Positions 45,733 through 55,481 of a stretch of 64,000 bases of DNA are shown here, one piece after another. The DNA comes from Pedobacter cryoconitis (lineage in GTDB: Bacteria; Bacteroidota; Bacteroidia; Sphingobacteriales; Sphingobacteriaceae), in the NCBI RefSeq assembly GCF_001590605.1, contig NZ_CP014504.1, positions 3,286,001 through 3,350,000 of the forward strand, written 5' to 3'. Within the stretch, counting starts at the first letter, position 1. Every line of letters begins with the position of its first letter. The position numbers and the translations under genes were made by a program. The notes beneath the pieces were generated by a model. The model made no database searches and was not told the DNA's origin. It saw only the letters and a list, made by a program, of their open reading frames with translations.

Positions 45733-45799
45733 GTAAAGTCAGCATTGAATCGGTTAAAATACGGTTACAATATGCTAATATACGTCAAATTAACGTTTA

Positions 45800-47401
45800 T
45801 TAATACCCAGGGTTCTGCTTCAAATTAGGATTTTTAGAAAGCTCATCCTGCGGAATAGGAAACAAAGTACGCGTTGGAGATTTAGGTGAATGGTTAAACC
45901 ATTTTTTTATCTCATATACACCAAACCTGATCAGATCTTGTCTGCGGTGTGCTTCAGCAGCAAATTCCCATCCCAATTCATCCAGAAAACGTCCGTACTT
46001 AATATCTGCACCACCATTCACATCTGCTACTTTACCATCTGGTGTCTGTAGTCCGTACTGATACCTGCTTCCTTTTAAAAGATCATCACCACTTACAGCA
46101 GCTTTAGCAGCACTACTTTTAAATGCGCGTTGCCTAACCTGCGTAACCAGGATTGCCGCACCTGCTGCATTACCTGTTCTCAAAAGAGCTTCTGCTTTCA
46201 TCATCAGTACATCTCCATACCGAAGGAAAGGAAAATCATTGTCCAGGTCACCAGTTGCATTTTGTTTAATTACAAATTTACCTATCCTAAACCCTGCATT
46301 ACCAGGAGCCACAATACCGTCTAATCCACCCATACCCGGAACAGCATTCACATAATTGATCAGCACCTGCCCTGTGAGCGGATTGATCTGGGGTCCCTGG
46401 ATCCAGGAATCCTTCAATCTGCTATCTTCTGGATCATAAGTATTGATAAATTGTGGAACAGCGCAGTTTCCGCCCCATGGCTGTGCAGTCATTTGGTAAA
46501 CACCCTGACTCAGGGGGTCCAATGTTTTCATATGGATCTGATTTCCCCTGCCATAAATTTCATCATATGGAATGGCGAAAATAATTTCAGCAGAATTCTG
46601 ATTCGTATACGTAAATACATCTGAATAATTATTATCCAGCCGGTATTTACTGCTGTTGATGATGTCGTCAGCTTCCTTAATGCATTTCGCATATTCGGCA
46701 GTACCCACATAAATCTCCGAATTCAGGTATATTTTCGCCAATAATGCTTTTACACCCCATTTGTTCAACCGGCCATAAGTGCTTTTTGGATCCTCACTTA
46801 GAAGCGGCATGATCTCATTGAGCTCTTTAACCACAAAAGCATATACCTCGGCCCTTGTATTTTGTTTAGGCAAAGAATGATCATTGGGGTCTATTTTAAG
46901 AATGATTGGCACATTTCCATGGTTGTCCAATAGCAGGTAGTATCCAAATGCCCTGACTGCGCGAAGTTCAGCCACTACACCGGGCTTTATATCACCTAAT
47001 TTTAGCGTCCCTGCTTCAATTTGGGAAAGTACCGTATTTGCTTTGGTGATAGTTGCAAAAGCATTTTGCCAGGTATTATAGGGCTGCGATTCCTGTGTAG
47101 TCCAGGCATGCTGGTGCATACGGCGATAGGTCCCTGCATCATCCCAACCATTTGGACGAACCGGGGTAATAATGCAATCTGCGGCCTCCTCCTGTAAGTC
47201 AAAATAACCTTGCCATCCGCACATCACCGTTCTTAAAGAAGCATAAGTGGGTGCCAGGATAGTTGGAAGATCTTTTTCTGTAGGTGTAAATTTAGAAGGA
47301 AGAACCTCAGAATAAACTTCTTCATTCAGTTTAGTACAGGAGCTCATGGTGCCTGCACATCCAAAAGCTGCAATAAGTATATATAAGATTTTTGTTTGCA
47401 T
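45800..47401 (-). CDS. SusD-family nutrient-binding lipoprotein (hydroxyproline locus)
   Basis: The 533-residue protein has a lipoprotein signal (FGCAGTMSSC, Cys22). SusD features include TWQNAFATITKANTVLSQIE, AELRAVRAFGYYLLLDNHGNVPI, FPFLRYGDVLMMKAEALLRTG and GWEFAAEAHRRQDLIRFGVY. It follows SusC by 18 bp. Although SusD proteins are often linked with glycans, this one is in line with amino-acid catabolic genes and no glycosidase in the same operon, so the captured ligand is probably a peptide or glycopeptide. Confidence 0.95.
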   Translation of the reverse strand: MQTKILYILIAAFGCAGTMSSCTKLNEEVYSEVLPSKFTPTEKDLPTILAPTYASLRTVMCGWQGYFDLQEEAADCIITPVRPNGWDDAGTYRRMHQHAWTTQESQPYNTWQNAFATITKANTVLSQIEAGTLKLGDIKPGVVAELRAVRAFGYYLLLDNHGNVPIILKIDPNDHSLPKQNTRAEVYAFVVKELNEIMPLLSEDPKSTYGRLNKWGVKALLAKIYLNSEIYVGTAEYAKCIKEADDIINSSKYRLDNNYSDVFTYTNQNSAEIIFAIPYDEIYGRGNQIHMKTLDPLSQGVYQMTAQPWGGNCAVPQFINTYDPEDSRLKDSWIQGPQINPLTGQVLINYVNAVPGMGGLDGIVAPGNAGFRIGKFVIKQNATGDLDNDFPFLRYGDVLMMKAEALLRTGNAAGAAILVTQVRQRAFKSSAAKAAVSGDDLLKGSRYQYGLQTPDGKVADVNGGADIKYGRFLDELGWEFAAEAHRRQDLIRFGVYEIKKWFNHSPKSPTRTLFPIPQDELSKNPNLKQNPGY

Positions 47402-47419
47402 GATACTAAAAATTAAAGC

Positions 47420-50395
47420 TTAAAAAGAGACACTGAGGCCTGTGGTAAATGTTTTTGTGGTAGGATAAGCATCTCTGTTTTCAATACCAGGAGCAAAAGT
47501 AAAATCTCCGGAGTAGCTCACAGCTTCTGGATCCAGCCCTTTATATTTGGTTATTGTAAACAGATTCAATGCAGAAACATATATTCTGAGGTTTTTGATG
47601 CCTTTAATCAGTTGGTCTGGAAAAGTGTAACCCAGTGTAACGTTATCAATTTTGATATAATCTCCCTTTTCAATATAGTCGCTTACATAAACCAGGTCGT
47701 TGTTCAGCGTTTTTCCATATTTAGGGTCGTAAGACGTTTTCAAGGCATTGTATGCTTTGTTGACTGGGTTCTCATAATACATTCGTTGCATATTCAATAC
47801 ATCATGACCAAAAGCACCTCTGACATTAACCTCCAGATCAAAATTTTTGATCTTAAAAGAGTTGTTCCATCCCAACAGATATTTAGGGATTCCATTCCCA
47901 TAATACTGACGGTCATCTGCAGTAGACTCAGAAATTGGAATGACTTTGCCATCCTTATTTTCTACCAGCCACTTTCCATTGTCATCTACCCCAACACTCT
48001 TAAGTACGAAAAACTGTCCGATAGGGCCCCCAACTCTTACACGATGCGTATTAGTTTGTATAGGCTCACCAGTATAACCGGCATCGAAAAATCCTACAGT
48101 TACATCAAATTTGTCATTGGACAAATTGACAAGTTTGTTCTTATTGGTAGAATAGGTAATGCTTGAATTCCATTTTAAAAGTTTACTGTCTATCGCTTTT
48201 ACATTGATCAGCGCTTCGAAACCTGAATTTTTCATGGTGCCGGCATTAATCAGCATACTATTAGTGAGATAAGGAGGCATTGGTACACTAAAATTATAGA
48301 TCAGGTCTTCTACTGTCCGGCTATAATAGTCTAATGACCCTGTAATCCTGTTTTTAAATAAACCAAAGTCCAGACCTGCATTGTATTCTTTTTTCTTTTC
48401 CCATCTCAGGTCAGGATTGAAATTTCTTGCAGGAACAAATCCCGGTACCCATTTACCATCAATAAAAGCACCCTCTCCATAATCATATTTGTAACTGGTT
48501 TGTGATTGATAAGGATTATTGGCAATTGTACCCGTTACACCATAGCCAGCCCTTAACTTCAAATCTGAAATTTCAGGAATATGCTGCATAAAATCTTCCT
48601 TAGTTACACGCCAGCCCACTGAAGCCGCTGGAAACGAGCCCCAGTGATAATTGGCCCCAAATTTAGAGGACCCTTCTCTTCTTATACTCGCCATAAACAA
48701 ATATTTTTCATTCCAGTTATAGGTTAACCGGCTAAAAAAACCGGCCAGCTGCCATTTACTTTTATCACTGGTCATATCGGCTTTGCCTGCTTTAAGTCCA
48801 GCTCCGGTTTGCAGGTTATTATAACTATAGGCATCTGTTGGAAAATCGAAGTTATAAGCGTAAAAATTTTCGCTAACCGCATCCTGCCAGCTATATCCGC
48901 CAAGTACACTAAAATTATGGAGACCTATACTTTTGGTATAATTGGCCGTAAATTCCACGAGGTTTTCATTTCCGGAATCTGTTGAACGGGAAGCCGTGCC
49001 ATTTAATTTTGATTTGGTCGTATTTACATGTTCAAATGTAGTGCTGTTTCCATATAGATTATTATTTTGAATATTAGAAGCCAGTAATTTCAAGCTCAGA
49101 TCTTTAACAGGCCTGTAATCCAGACTTCCGCTGATCCTGGTTTGTCTTAGCCTTGCATCATTAGTTGCCTCATTAATCCTGGACAAGGGATTATCGTAAA
49201 AATAAATATCCCTTTCCTGCCATTTTCCATTGTCATTATAGATATGATCAGTCGGATTGCGGATAATGGCCTGGCGATAAGCATAACCATCTGCTCCGCC
49301 TTGCGAAGAAGTAATGCTGCGGTTAATTACTGTAATATTGGTTTTCAGCTTATCGTCAAACATAGAATGGTTCAATGCTGCGCGTACTGTTAAGCGTTTT
49401 TGTCCTGTGCGCAGAAATATACCTTCCCAGTCACGATAGTTTACAGAACCGCTAAAATTGGTCGTAGAATTACCACCAAAAATACTCAGATTATGATTTT
49501 GACTCACCGGGTTTTGCAGGATCTCATCCAGCCAGTTTGTACTGCCTCCATAGTCTGTATATTTAGCACCCTGACTATTTAAACGGCGATAATCGTCAGC
49601 CGTGAGCATTTCCGGCTTTTTAGCAATCTTTTGAATGTTTGCATAGTTGGTATATTCAATAGTCGACTTAGATCCGGTGGGGTTCTTTCTGGTGGTGATT
49701 AAAATTACTCCGCCGGTTGCTCTGGTTCCATAAATCGCTGCAGCTGAGCCATCTTTTAAGACATCTATCGCTTCAATATCTTCTGGTGCAACAGTATTAA
49801 GTGAGCCTGGAATTCCATCAATCAAAATCAGCGGCTCTGATGTACCGTTAATAGAGTTCAGACCTCTCAGGTTAATTTGTGTACTGCCTGCAGGATCTCC
49901 GGATGGTGTAGTGATCCTTAATCCTGCCACTTTCCCCTGGATCAGCTGACCGGCATCTCTTACCGTTCCTTTGGTAAAATCTTCTGCCTTTACAGTCGCA
50001 ATAGAACTTGTTACCTCACCTCTTTTCTGGGTGCCATAACCAACCACCACTACTTCATCCAGTCCGGTACTTTCTACACTGAGCATGGCGTTCAGGCTTG
50101 CTCTGCCATTTAAAGCAATCTCCTGCGATTGATAACCAATGTAAGAAAACACAAGTACTGCAGCGGCATTTTTTACTTTCAGGCTATAACCGCCTTTAGT
50201 ATCTGTGCTGACCACATTTGAAGTACCTTTCTCTTTAATAGAAACCCCAACTAATGTGGTTCCATCTTTTACGTCTGATACAGTTCCTTTTACTGTAATT
50301 GTATTTTGAGCATACAGTTGACAGGGAAGGAGGAAAAGCAAAAGAATCCAAATTCTCTTGCCAGAGCCATGATAATGCTCATTTTTTGCTTTCAT
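47420..50395 (-). CDS. SusC-family TonB-dependent transporter without STN domain (hydroxyproline locus)
   Basis: The 991-residue protein has a signal peptide ending PCQLYAQ and a carboxypeptidase-like domain (about 32-112, ITVKGTVSDVKDGTTLVGVS). The plug has VVVGYGTQKRGEVTSSIATV and GTSEPLILIDGIPGS, and the barrel ends TTGLSVSF. It lacks the N-terminal STN domain of the other SusC here, in agreement with control by AraC rather than ECF/FecR. It starts 121 bp after the D-hydroxyproline oxidase gene and is followed at once by SusD. Oligopeptide import is inferred from context. Confidence 0.95.
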   Translation of the reverse strand: MKAKNEHYHGSGKRIWILLLFLLPCQLYAQNTITVKGTVSDVKDGTTLVGVSIKEKGTSNVVSTDTKGGYSLKVKNAAAVLVFSYIGYQSQEIALNGRASLNAMLSVESTGLDEVVVVGYGTQKRGEVTSSIATVKAEDFTKGTVRDAGQLIQGKVAGLRITTPSGDPAGSTQINLRGLNSINGTSEPLILIDGIPGSLNTVAPEDIEAIDVLKDGSAAAIYGTRATGGVILITTRKNPTGSKSTIEYTNYANIQKIAKKPEMLTADDYRRLNSQGAKYTDYGGSTNWLDEILQNPVSQNHNLSIFGGNSTTNFSGSVNYRDWEGIFLRTGQKRLTVRAALNHSMFDDKLKTNITVINRSITSSQGGADGYAYRQAIIRNPTDHIYNDNGKWQERDIYFYDNPLSRINEATNDARLRQTRISGSLDYRPVKDLSLKLLASNIQNNNLYGNSTTFEHVNTTKSKLNGTASRSTDSGNENLVEFTANYTKSIGLHNFSVLGGYSWQDAVSENFYAYNFDFPTDAYSYNNLQTGAGLKAGKADMTSDKSKWQLAGFFSRLTYNWNEKYLFMASIRREGSSKFGANYHWGSFPAASVGWRVTKEDFMQHIPEISDLKLRAGYGVTGTIANNPYQSQTSYKYDYGEGAFIDGKWVPGFVPARNFNPDLRWEKKKEYNAGLDFGLFKNRITGSLDYYSRTVEDLIYNFSVPMPPYLTNSMLINAGTMKNSGFEALINVKAIDSKLLKWNSSITYSTNKNKLVNLSNDKFDVTVGFFDAGYTGEPIQTNTHRVRVGGPIGQFFVLKSVGVDDNGKWLVENKDGKVIPISESTADDRQYYGNGIPKYLLGWNNSFKIKNFDLEVNVRGAFGHDVLNMQRMYYENPVNKAYNALKTSYDPKYGKTLNNDLVYVSDYIEKGDYIKIDNVTLGYTFPDQLIKGIKNLRIYVSALNLFTITKYKGLDPEAVSYSGDFTFAPGIENRDAYPTTKTFTTGLSVSF

Positions 50396-50516
50396 ACTTT
50401 AAATTTTATTTGGTTCAGTTGATCAGGTTGATCGGTCCATCTAAAGTTAGAAGCTAAAAAATGAGCATAGTTTTCGTATTTTATCAGGTATTAGCTTATT
50501 TTTACCCTGTTGAATT

Positions 50517-51758
50517 TTATCTGGCCGGAGAGAACGGGCGGATATCAATTTCCGGTTGCTCTGCTGAAACAATCTGGCTCACCAAAGCACCTGTAGCAGG
50601 GCCCAAGCTTAGGCCCATCATTCCATGTCCCGTTGCAACAATAAGGTTGACTCTTTTGGTACTTCTCCCAATATAAGGCAAGCCATCAGGCGAAGATGGT
50701 CTAAAGCCATACCAGATTTCTTTTTCAACAGGAAGTTCCGGTTTCAGGTCTGGAAAATATTCAGGTACAGATTCTACAATTCCCCGTACCCGCTGCATAT
50801 TGATACGGCTGTTAATTTTGTCCAGTTCCATGGTACCACTATATCGGATACCGCCGTTCATCGGTGTAATGGCCACCCTTGCCTCACACAATAATGCAGG
50901 AATACTCATCCTGCCCTGAGGTTCTTTTTCCAGGAAAGAATAACCTTTGCCGGGCATAATAGAAATGTTCAAACCCATCATTTTAGCAATTGCAGGTGAC
51001 CATGACCCCGCTGCCAATACATACTGATCGGCTTCCCATACTTTATTTCCTGTAAATACCTTTGTTATTTTTTTTCCCTCACTCTCCACTCTGGTAACCT
51101 CATGGTTTCTCCTGATAGTTACTCCTGCCCGATCCAGATAATTTAACAAAGCATTCATCAGCATCGGAGGATATAAATGACCATCGTTGCGGTAATGAAC
51201 TGCGCCAAGAACATCCAGCTTAAGATCTGGCTGCAGCAGCCGGCATTCTGCTGGATTTAGCACCGCCATATCCAGACCCAGTTCTATGGCATTTTTAGCC
51301 AGATGTGCTTCTTCTTCAGCAGCTTTTTCTGTTTTATAAAAAGCCAGGATCCCATTGCTTTTCAATTCGAATTCAAAGTTGGGCTCTTTACTCAGCTCTT
51401 CAAAAAGTTGTTTACTGAGCAAGGATAAATCCCTTAAAGGTACTGCAGAGCGGGAGACATGCCCTGCAGTAGCATGTTTCAAAAATTTCAGTCCCCACCC
51501 AATCAAATCTGGATTAAGCGATGGCCTTACGTAAAATGGGCTTTTACTATTAAACATCCAGCGTATCCCCTGCTGGATCATACCAGGTGAAGCAAGTGGT
51601 ACAAAATGACTGGGCACAATCATTCCGGCATTTCCAAAAGAACAATTGTCTATGAGCTCACCCTTATCTAAAATAGTGATCTGATGACCTTTTTTATGAA
51701 GATAATAAGCAGAGGTAAGGCCTGCAATTCCACCACCTATAATTAATATATTTGACAT
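50517..51758 (-). CDS. FAD-dependent D-amino-acid oxidoreductase, likely D-hydroxyproline oxidase
   Basis: The 413-residue DadA-type protein has an N-terminal FAD-binding motif (ILIIGGGIAGLTSAYYL). Other family blocks are LDKGELIDNCSFGNAGMI and, near the C-terminus, WYGFRPSSPDGLPYIGR and ATGHGMMGLSLGPATG. Family members oxidise D-amino acids to imino acids. Next to a hydroxyproline epimerase, the expected substrate is cis-4-hydroxy-D-proline, giving 1-pyrroline-4-hydroxy-2-carboxylate. It lies 31 bp after the epimerase gene. General D-amino-acid dehydrogenase activity is the alternative. Confidence 0.88.
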   Translation of the reverse strand: MSNILIIGGGIAGLTSAYYLHKKGHQITILDKGELIDNCSFGNAGMIVPSHFVPLASPGMIQQGIRWMFNSKSPFYVRPSLNPDLIGWGLKFLKHATAGHVSRSAVPLRDLSLLSKQLFEELSKEPNFEFELKSNGILAFYKTEKAAEEEAHLAKNAIELGLDMAVLNPAECRLLQPDLKLDVLGAVHYRNDGHLYPPMLMNALLNYLDRAGVTIRRNHEVTRVESEGKKITKVFTGNKVWEADQYVLAAGSWSPAIAKMMGLNISIMPGKGYSFLEKEPQGRMSIPALLCEARVAITPMNGGIRYSGTMELDKINSRINMQRVRGIVESVPEYFPDLKPELPVEKEIWYGFRPSSPDGLPYIGRSTKRVNLIVATGHGMMGLSLGPATGALVSQIVSAEQPEIDIRPFSPAR

Positions 51759-51789
51759 CTGACGTGCTGATAATGATTAAGAAAAATGA

Positions 51790-52791
51790 TTAAATGACCT
51801 GAAAACCATGCGCATATGGATCATCATCGTCAATTTTGATGGTATTATAGCCGTATACCTTTGCCCAGCCTTCAATGCTTGGAATAATTGCTGGTGAACC
51901 ATTTAGTTCCACCTCTTCCTCTATTTTCCCAATAAACTTACTTCCAATAAAACTTTCATGAATAAAGGTCTCTCCCTTTTTCAGCTTACCTTTGGCATGC
52001 CATTGAGCCATCCTTGCAGAGGTGCCTGTACCACAAGGTGAACGGTCTATCGCCTTATTTCCATAAAACACAGCGTTACGCGCTGTGGATGAATAATCTA
52101 AAGTAGCCCCAGCCCAAAGAATATGACTGCAGCCATTAATTGTCGAATCCAATGGATGAACAAAAGTATGCTGCTCATTGATGCGCCCGCGAATAACCTG
52201 GCTCCAGGCAATCAGTTGTGCAGCTGTATAATTCTCAAGCCCGGCAAAATTCTCTTGTGGATCTACAATGGCATAAAAGTTTCCTCCATAGGCCACATCG
52301 AAAGTCAATGTTCCCAGCTCAGGACATTCTACTTGCAGTTCTGATGCAGCAAGATACGAAGGTACATTCCGCAGTTTAACCGAAGTCACTTTACTTCCCG
52401 TTTGCTGATATTCAATTAAAACCAGCCCTGCCGGAGCTTCCATCCGGATAAAACCTGGTATTTTTGGCTGGATAAGTCCTTCTTCAATGGCAATGGTAAT
52501 CGTACCAATTGTTCCGTGACCACACATTGGCAAACATCCGCTGGTTTCTATAAATAAAACAGCAATATCATTTTCAATGTTATGGGGCGGATAAAGGATA
52601 CTACCTGACATCATATCATGTCCCCTGGGCTCAAACATCAGCCCAGTACGGATCCAATCGTATTCTTTCAAAAAATGCTGTCTTTTCTCACTCATAGTTT
52701 CCCCCTGCAGCAAAGGCCCCCCACCGGCTACCAACCTGACCGGATTTCCACAAGTATGTGCATCTACACAAAAAAAAGTTTTACTACCCAT
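51790..52791 (-). CDS. 4-hydroxyproline 2-epimerase (proline racemase family)
   Basis: The 333-residue protein keeps both catalytic cysteines of the proline racemase fold: Cys90 in PMCGHGTIG and Cys253 in DRSPCGTGTSA. Two cysteines fit an epimerase or racemase; trans-3-hydroxyproline dehydratases have threonine at one of these places. It converts trans-4-hydroxy-L-proline to cis-4-hydroxy-D-proline, the first step of Hyp breakdown. Its ATG shares one base with the stop codon of the dehydrogenase gene (TAATG), so translation is coupled. Confidence 0.92.
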   Translation of the reverse strand: MGSKTFFCVDAHTCGNPVRLVAGGGPLLQGETMSEKRQHFLKEYDWIRTGLMFEPRGHDMMSGSILYPPHNIENDIAVLFIETSGCLPMCGHGTIGTITIAIEEGLIQPKIPGFIRMEAPAGLVLIEYQQTGSKVTSVKLRNVPSYLAASELQVECPELGTLTFDVAYGGNFYAIVDPQENFAGLENYTAAQLIAWSQVIRGRINEQHTFVHPLDSTINGCSHILWAGATLDYSSTARNAVFYGNKAIDRSPCGTGTSARMAQWHAKGKLKKGETFIHESFIGSKFIGKIEEEVELNGSPAIIPSIEGWAKVYGYNTIKIDDDDPYAHGFQVI

Positions 52792-54368
52792 TATTTAATC
52801 CATTTTTGATCCACCAATCTGTAAATTCCTAAAGGGTTTTTTGCTTTAAGCGCATCAGGAAGCAATTCATCTTCCCAATCCTGCCAAGCCACTGGTCTTG
52901 CAAAACGATAGATTGCCATACTGCCTACAGAAGTAAAGCGACTATCATTTGTTGCCGGATGCGGGCCACCATGCTGCATTGCTGCACAAACCTCTACTCC
53001 AGTAGGTACTCCATTCAGGATCAACCGTCCAGTTTTATCTATCAGCTCATTTAAAAGCTCCTGATAATTCTCCAGTTCTTGTGGTTCTGCCATTAAAGTA
53101 GCAGTTAACTGACCTTCCAGCACACCTATAACTTCCTGTAGCTCAATAGCGTCTTTTGCAGTCACCAGCAAAGAATAAGGTCCGAAGATCTCCTGCTGAA
53201 ATTTAATGCTGCTTATAAAATCCTTCGCGCTGATTAAAGCGACCCTGGCAGCCGGCTGGCACTCCAATTCTTTATTTATAACAGTTGATTCTGCAAGCAG
53301 ATCAATATGATTGTCATCCAGTATCTCTTTAGAAAGCTGACTATAATTACTGAAAATACCAGCAGTTAGCATAGTTGAAGATGGCGAGGCAAGAATTGCA
53401 GCAGCCAGAGCCGATTTGAATTTTTCAAGTGCTGGCGACTGTACTGCTATCATCAATCCTGGATTAGTGCAAAACTGTCCCGAACCTTGTGTAATGGATC
53501 CGGCACATTTCTGTGCAAGTTCTTCCGCTCTGTTCTCCAATGCCCCAGGCAATAAGATAATCGGATTAATACTACCCATTTCCGCAAATACCGGAATTGG
53601 GACCTCACGCTCCTGTGCCAGCCGGATCAAAGCATTCCCTCCTTTAAAAGAACCTGTAAATGTTACAGCCTTTGTTTTTGGGTGTTTAACCAGAGCTGCA
53701 CCAACTTCATATCCACTATCGTATAACAAAGAAAATAATCCTTTAGGAAGGCCCGATTTGTCTATAGCTTTTATAATCGCTGATCCCACCAATGCACTGG
53801 TACCTAAATGTGCCGGATGGGCTTTCACTACCACCGGACACCCTGCTGCCAATGCAGAAGCAGTATCTCCTCCGGCAACGGAAAAGGCAAGCGGAAAATT
53901 ACTGGCCCCAAAAACAACTACCGGCCCCAGCGGTACCAGCATCCTGCGGATATCCGCACGAGGCATAGGCTTTCTTTCCGGCAAAGCAGGATCAATAATA
54001 GCTTGTACCCACGATCCTTCTTCTACCAAATCCGCAAACAATCTCAATTGTCCTGTGGTCCGCCCAAGTTCACCTTGCAGCCTTGCAACAGGCAGGCCAC
54101 TTTCAGCCGCAGCCCGGCTGATCAGTTCATCTCCTAACGAGAGAATTTCATCGGCAATACTTCTTAAAAAAGATGCTTTTAAATCTTTATCTATGTTTTT
54201 ATAGGTTTGAAATGCAATTTCAGCACCATTTAGTGCGTTGGTGATATCAACTGAAGATGCTTTAAAAAAAGCACCCTCCAGTTCTTTACCTGTAGCAGGG
54301 TTTATAGCCTCAAAGCTTTCCCCCGAAGGTTCAGCATAAGCTGAACATACAATATTTTTTCCTTCCAT
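52791..54368 (-). CDS. Aldehyde dehydrogenase, 2-oxoglutarate-semialdehyde type
   Basis: The 525-residue protein carries a catalytic cysteine in GQFCTNPG (about Cys300) and a general-base glutamate in FAEMGSINPI. The GQFCTxPG context is typical of 2,5-dioxovalerate (2-oxoglutarate semialdehyde) dehydrogenases, the last step of the hydroxyproline route into the TCA cycle. The NAD(P)-binding block includes AFSVAGGDTASALAAGCPVVVK-type text. It lies 11 bp after the deaminase gene and overlaps the epimerase gene by one base. Confidence 0.92.
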   Translation of the reverse strand: MEGKNIVCSAYAEPSGESFEAINPATGKELEGAFFKASSVDITNALNGAEIAFQTYKNIDKDLKASFLRSIADEILSLGDELISRAAAESGLPVARLQGELGRTTGQLRLFADLVEEGSWVQAIIDPALPERKPMPRADIRRMLVPLGPVVVFGASNFPLAFSVAGGDTASALAAGCPVVVKAHPAHLGTSALVGSAIIKAIDKSGLPKGLFSLLYDSGYEVGAALVKHPKTKAVTFTGSFKGGNALIRLAQEREVPIPVFAEMGSINPIILLPGALENRAEELAQKCAGSITQGSGQFCTNPGLMIAVQSPALEKFKSALAAAILASPSSTMLTAGIFSNYSQLSKEILDDNHIDLLAESTVINKELECQPAARVALISAKDFISSIKFQQEIFGPYSLLVTAKDAIELQEVIGVLEGQLTATLMAEPQELENYQELLNELIDKTGRLILNGVPTGVEVCAAMQHGGPHPATNDSRFTSVGSMAIYRFARPVAWQDWEDELLPDALKAKNPLGIYRLVDQKWIK

Positions 54369-54379
54369 GACTATCCCGA

Positions 54380-55297
54380 TTATTTGCCCCAGCTGCCAGC
54401 AGGTAATTGTGGACGATTGGCCAGCGCATCATTAAGTACCTTCAATACCCTTTCTCTTTCCTCTCCCTTAATTGGTAAACGGGGTGCTCTCACCGTTTCT
54501 GTTCCAATACCTGTTGCAACTTCCGCCAACTTAATGTACTGCACCAGTTTCGGGTGTATATCAAGTTCCAGGACTGGCAGGAACCAGCGGTAAATAGCAA
54601 GCGCCTCCGCGATACGGTTCTGTTTTACCAGCCTGTAAACAGCTACTGTTTCTTTAGGGAAAGCATCTACAAGGCCCGCAACCCAACCATGTGCACCCAT
54701 TACCAAACTTTCCATAGCTAAAGGATCTACACCAGTAAAGATCTTAAACCTCTCCCCAAAACGGTTAAACATGCGCGTAATATTGGAAATGTCCCTGGTA
54801 GATTCTTTCACTGCCTGGATATTGCTATAGCGGGCCAGGTAATCAAACATTTCCAGTGTAACTTCAATCTTGTAATCTACCGGATTGTTATAGATCATAA
54901 TCGGCAATTCTGTAGACTCTGCAACCGCAGAGAAAAAAGCCAGCGTTTCATCATGATCAGCATAATAACGCATCGGGGGTAATAACATTAAACCATTAGC
55001 GCCCAATTCGCCCGCTTTTTTTGCTGCTGCAACAGCTTTCTTTGTGGTTGGTTCTGCGATGTTCAGCAATACAGGAACACGCCCATTTACTGTTTTAAGC
55101 GTGTGGGATAAGAGTTCAAATTTCTCTTCATCTGTTAATACACTTGCTTCGCCAAGAGATCCACCCAAAATAATGCCCTGAGCCCCTGCTTCCAGCTGCG
55201 CCTCCAGGTTCAGGTCAAATGTATTAAAATCAAGTTCGTCGTTTGCTGTAAATTTTGTAGTTACAGCAGGAAATACCCCACTCCAGTTGATGCTCAT
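54380..55297 (-). CDS. DapA-family lyase, likely 1-pyrroline-4-hydroxy-2-carboxylate deaminase
   Basis: The 305-residue TIM-barrel protein is of the dihydrodipicolinate synthase/N-acetylneuraminate lyase superfamily. The Schiff-base lysine is Lys164 in AVKESTRD and the catalytic tyrosine Tyr136 in IYNNP. The substrate loop reads GGSLGEASVLT where DapA has GTTGES, so it is not lysine-pathway DapA. In hydroxyproline operons a member of this family deaminates the pyrroline product of D-Hyp oxidation to 2-oxoglutarate semialdehyde. It is first in the operon, with 184 bp upstream. Confidence 0.9.
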   Translation of the reverse strand: MSINWSGVFPAVTTKFTANDELDFNTFDLNLEAQLEAGAQGIILGGSLGEASVLTDEEKFELLSHTLKTVNGRVPVLLNIAEPTTKKAVAAAKKAGELGANGLMLLPPMRYYADHDETLAFFSAVAESTELPIMIYNNPVDYKIEVTLEMFDYLARYSNIQAVKESTRDISNITRMFNRFGERFKIFTGVDPLAMESLVMGAHGWVAGLVDAFPKETVAVYRLVKQNRIAEALAIYRWFLPVLELDIHPKLVQYIKLAEVATGIGTETVRAPRLPIKGEERERVLKVLNDALANRPQLPAGSWGK

Positions 55298-55369
55298 GTT
55301 CTTTTAGTTTTATCTTATTAAATAGTTATTTTAGCCTTAACCCACAAAAATGCTTGTTTGTGTGATGAC

Positions 55370-55377
55370 CAAAGTTA
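55370..55377 (-). promoter_or_regulatory. Putative -7 element of the hydroxyproline operon
   Basis: Read on the minus strand it is TAACTTTG, which fits TAnnTTTG, about 73 bp before the first ATG of the operon. No -33 element at good spacing was found. Confidence 0.25.
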
Positions 55378-55481
55378 ACCAGGTAACAAATCAAACTATG
55401 ACCGGATATTAATCAATACAACCCGTAAATGCACCTATTATTACGTTTTTCCTGCTCATGAAGGATCAAACAAACAGGAGC

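Noticed and set aside
47612..48166. A 184-residue plus-strand frame opposite susC
   Set aside because: It is antisense to the SusC barrel region, without signal peptide or family features.
53416..54204. A 262-residue plus-strand frame opposite the aldehyde dehydrogenase gene
   Set aside because: It is the antisense of a well-conserved enzyme and its translation resembles nothing. The long open frame is a codon-usage effect.
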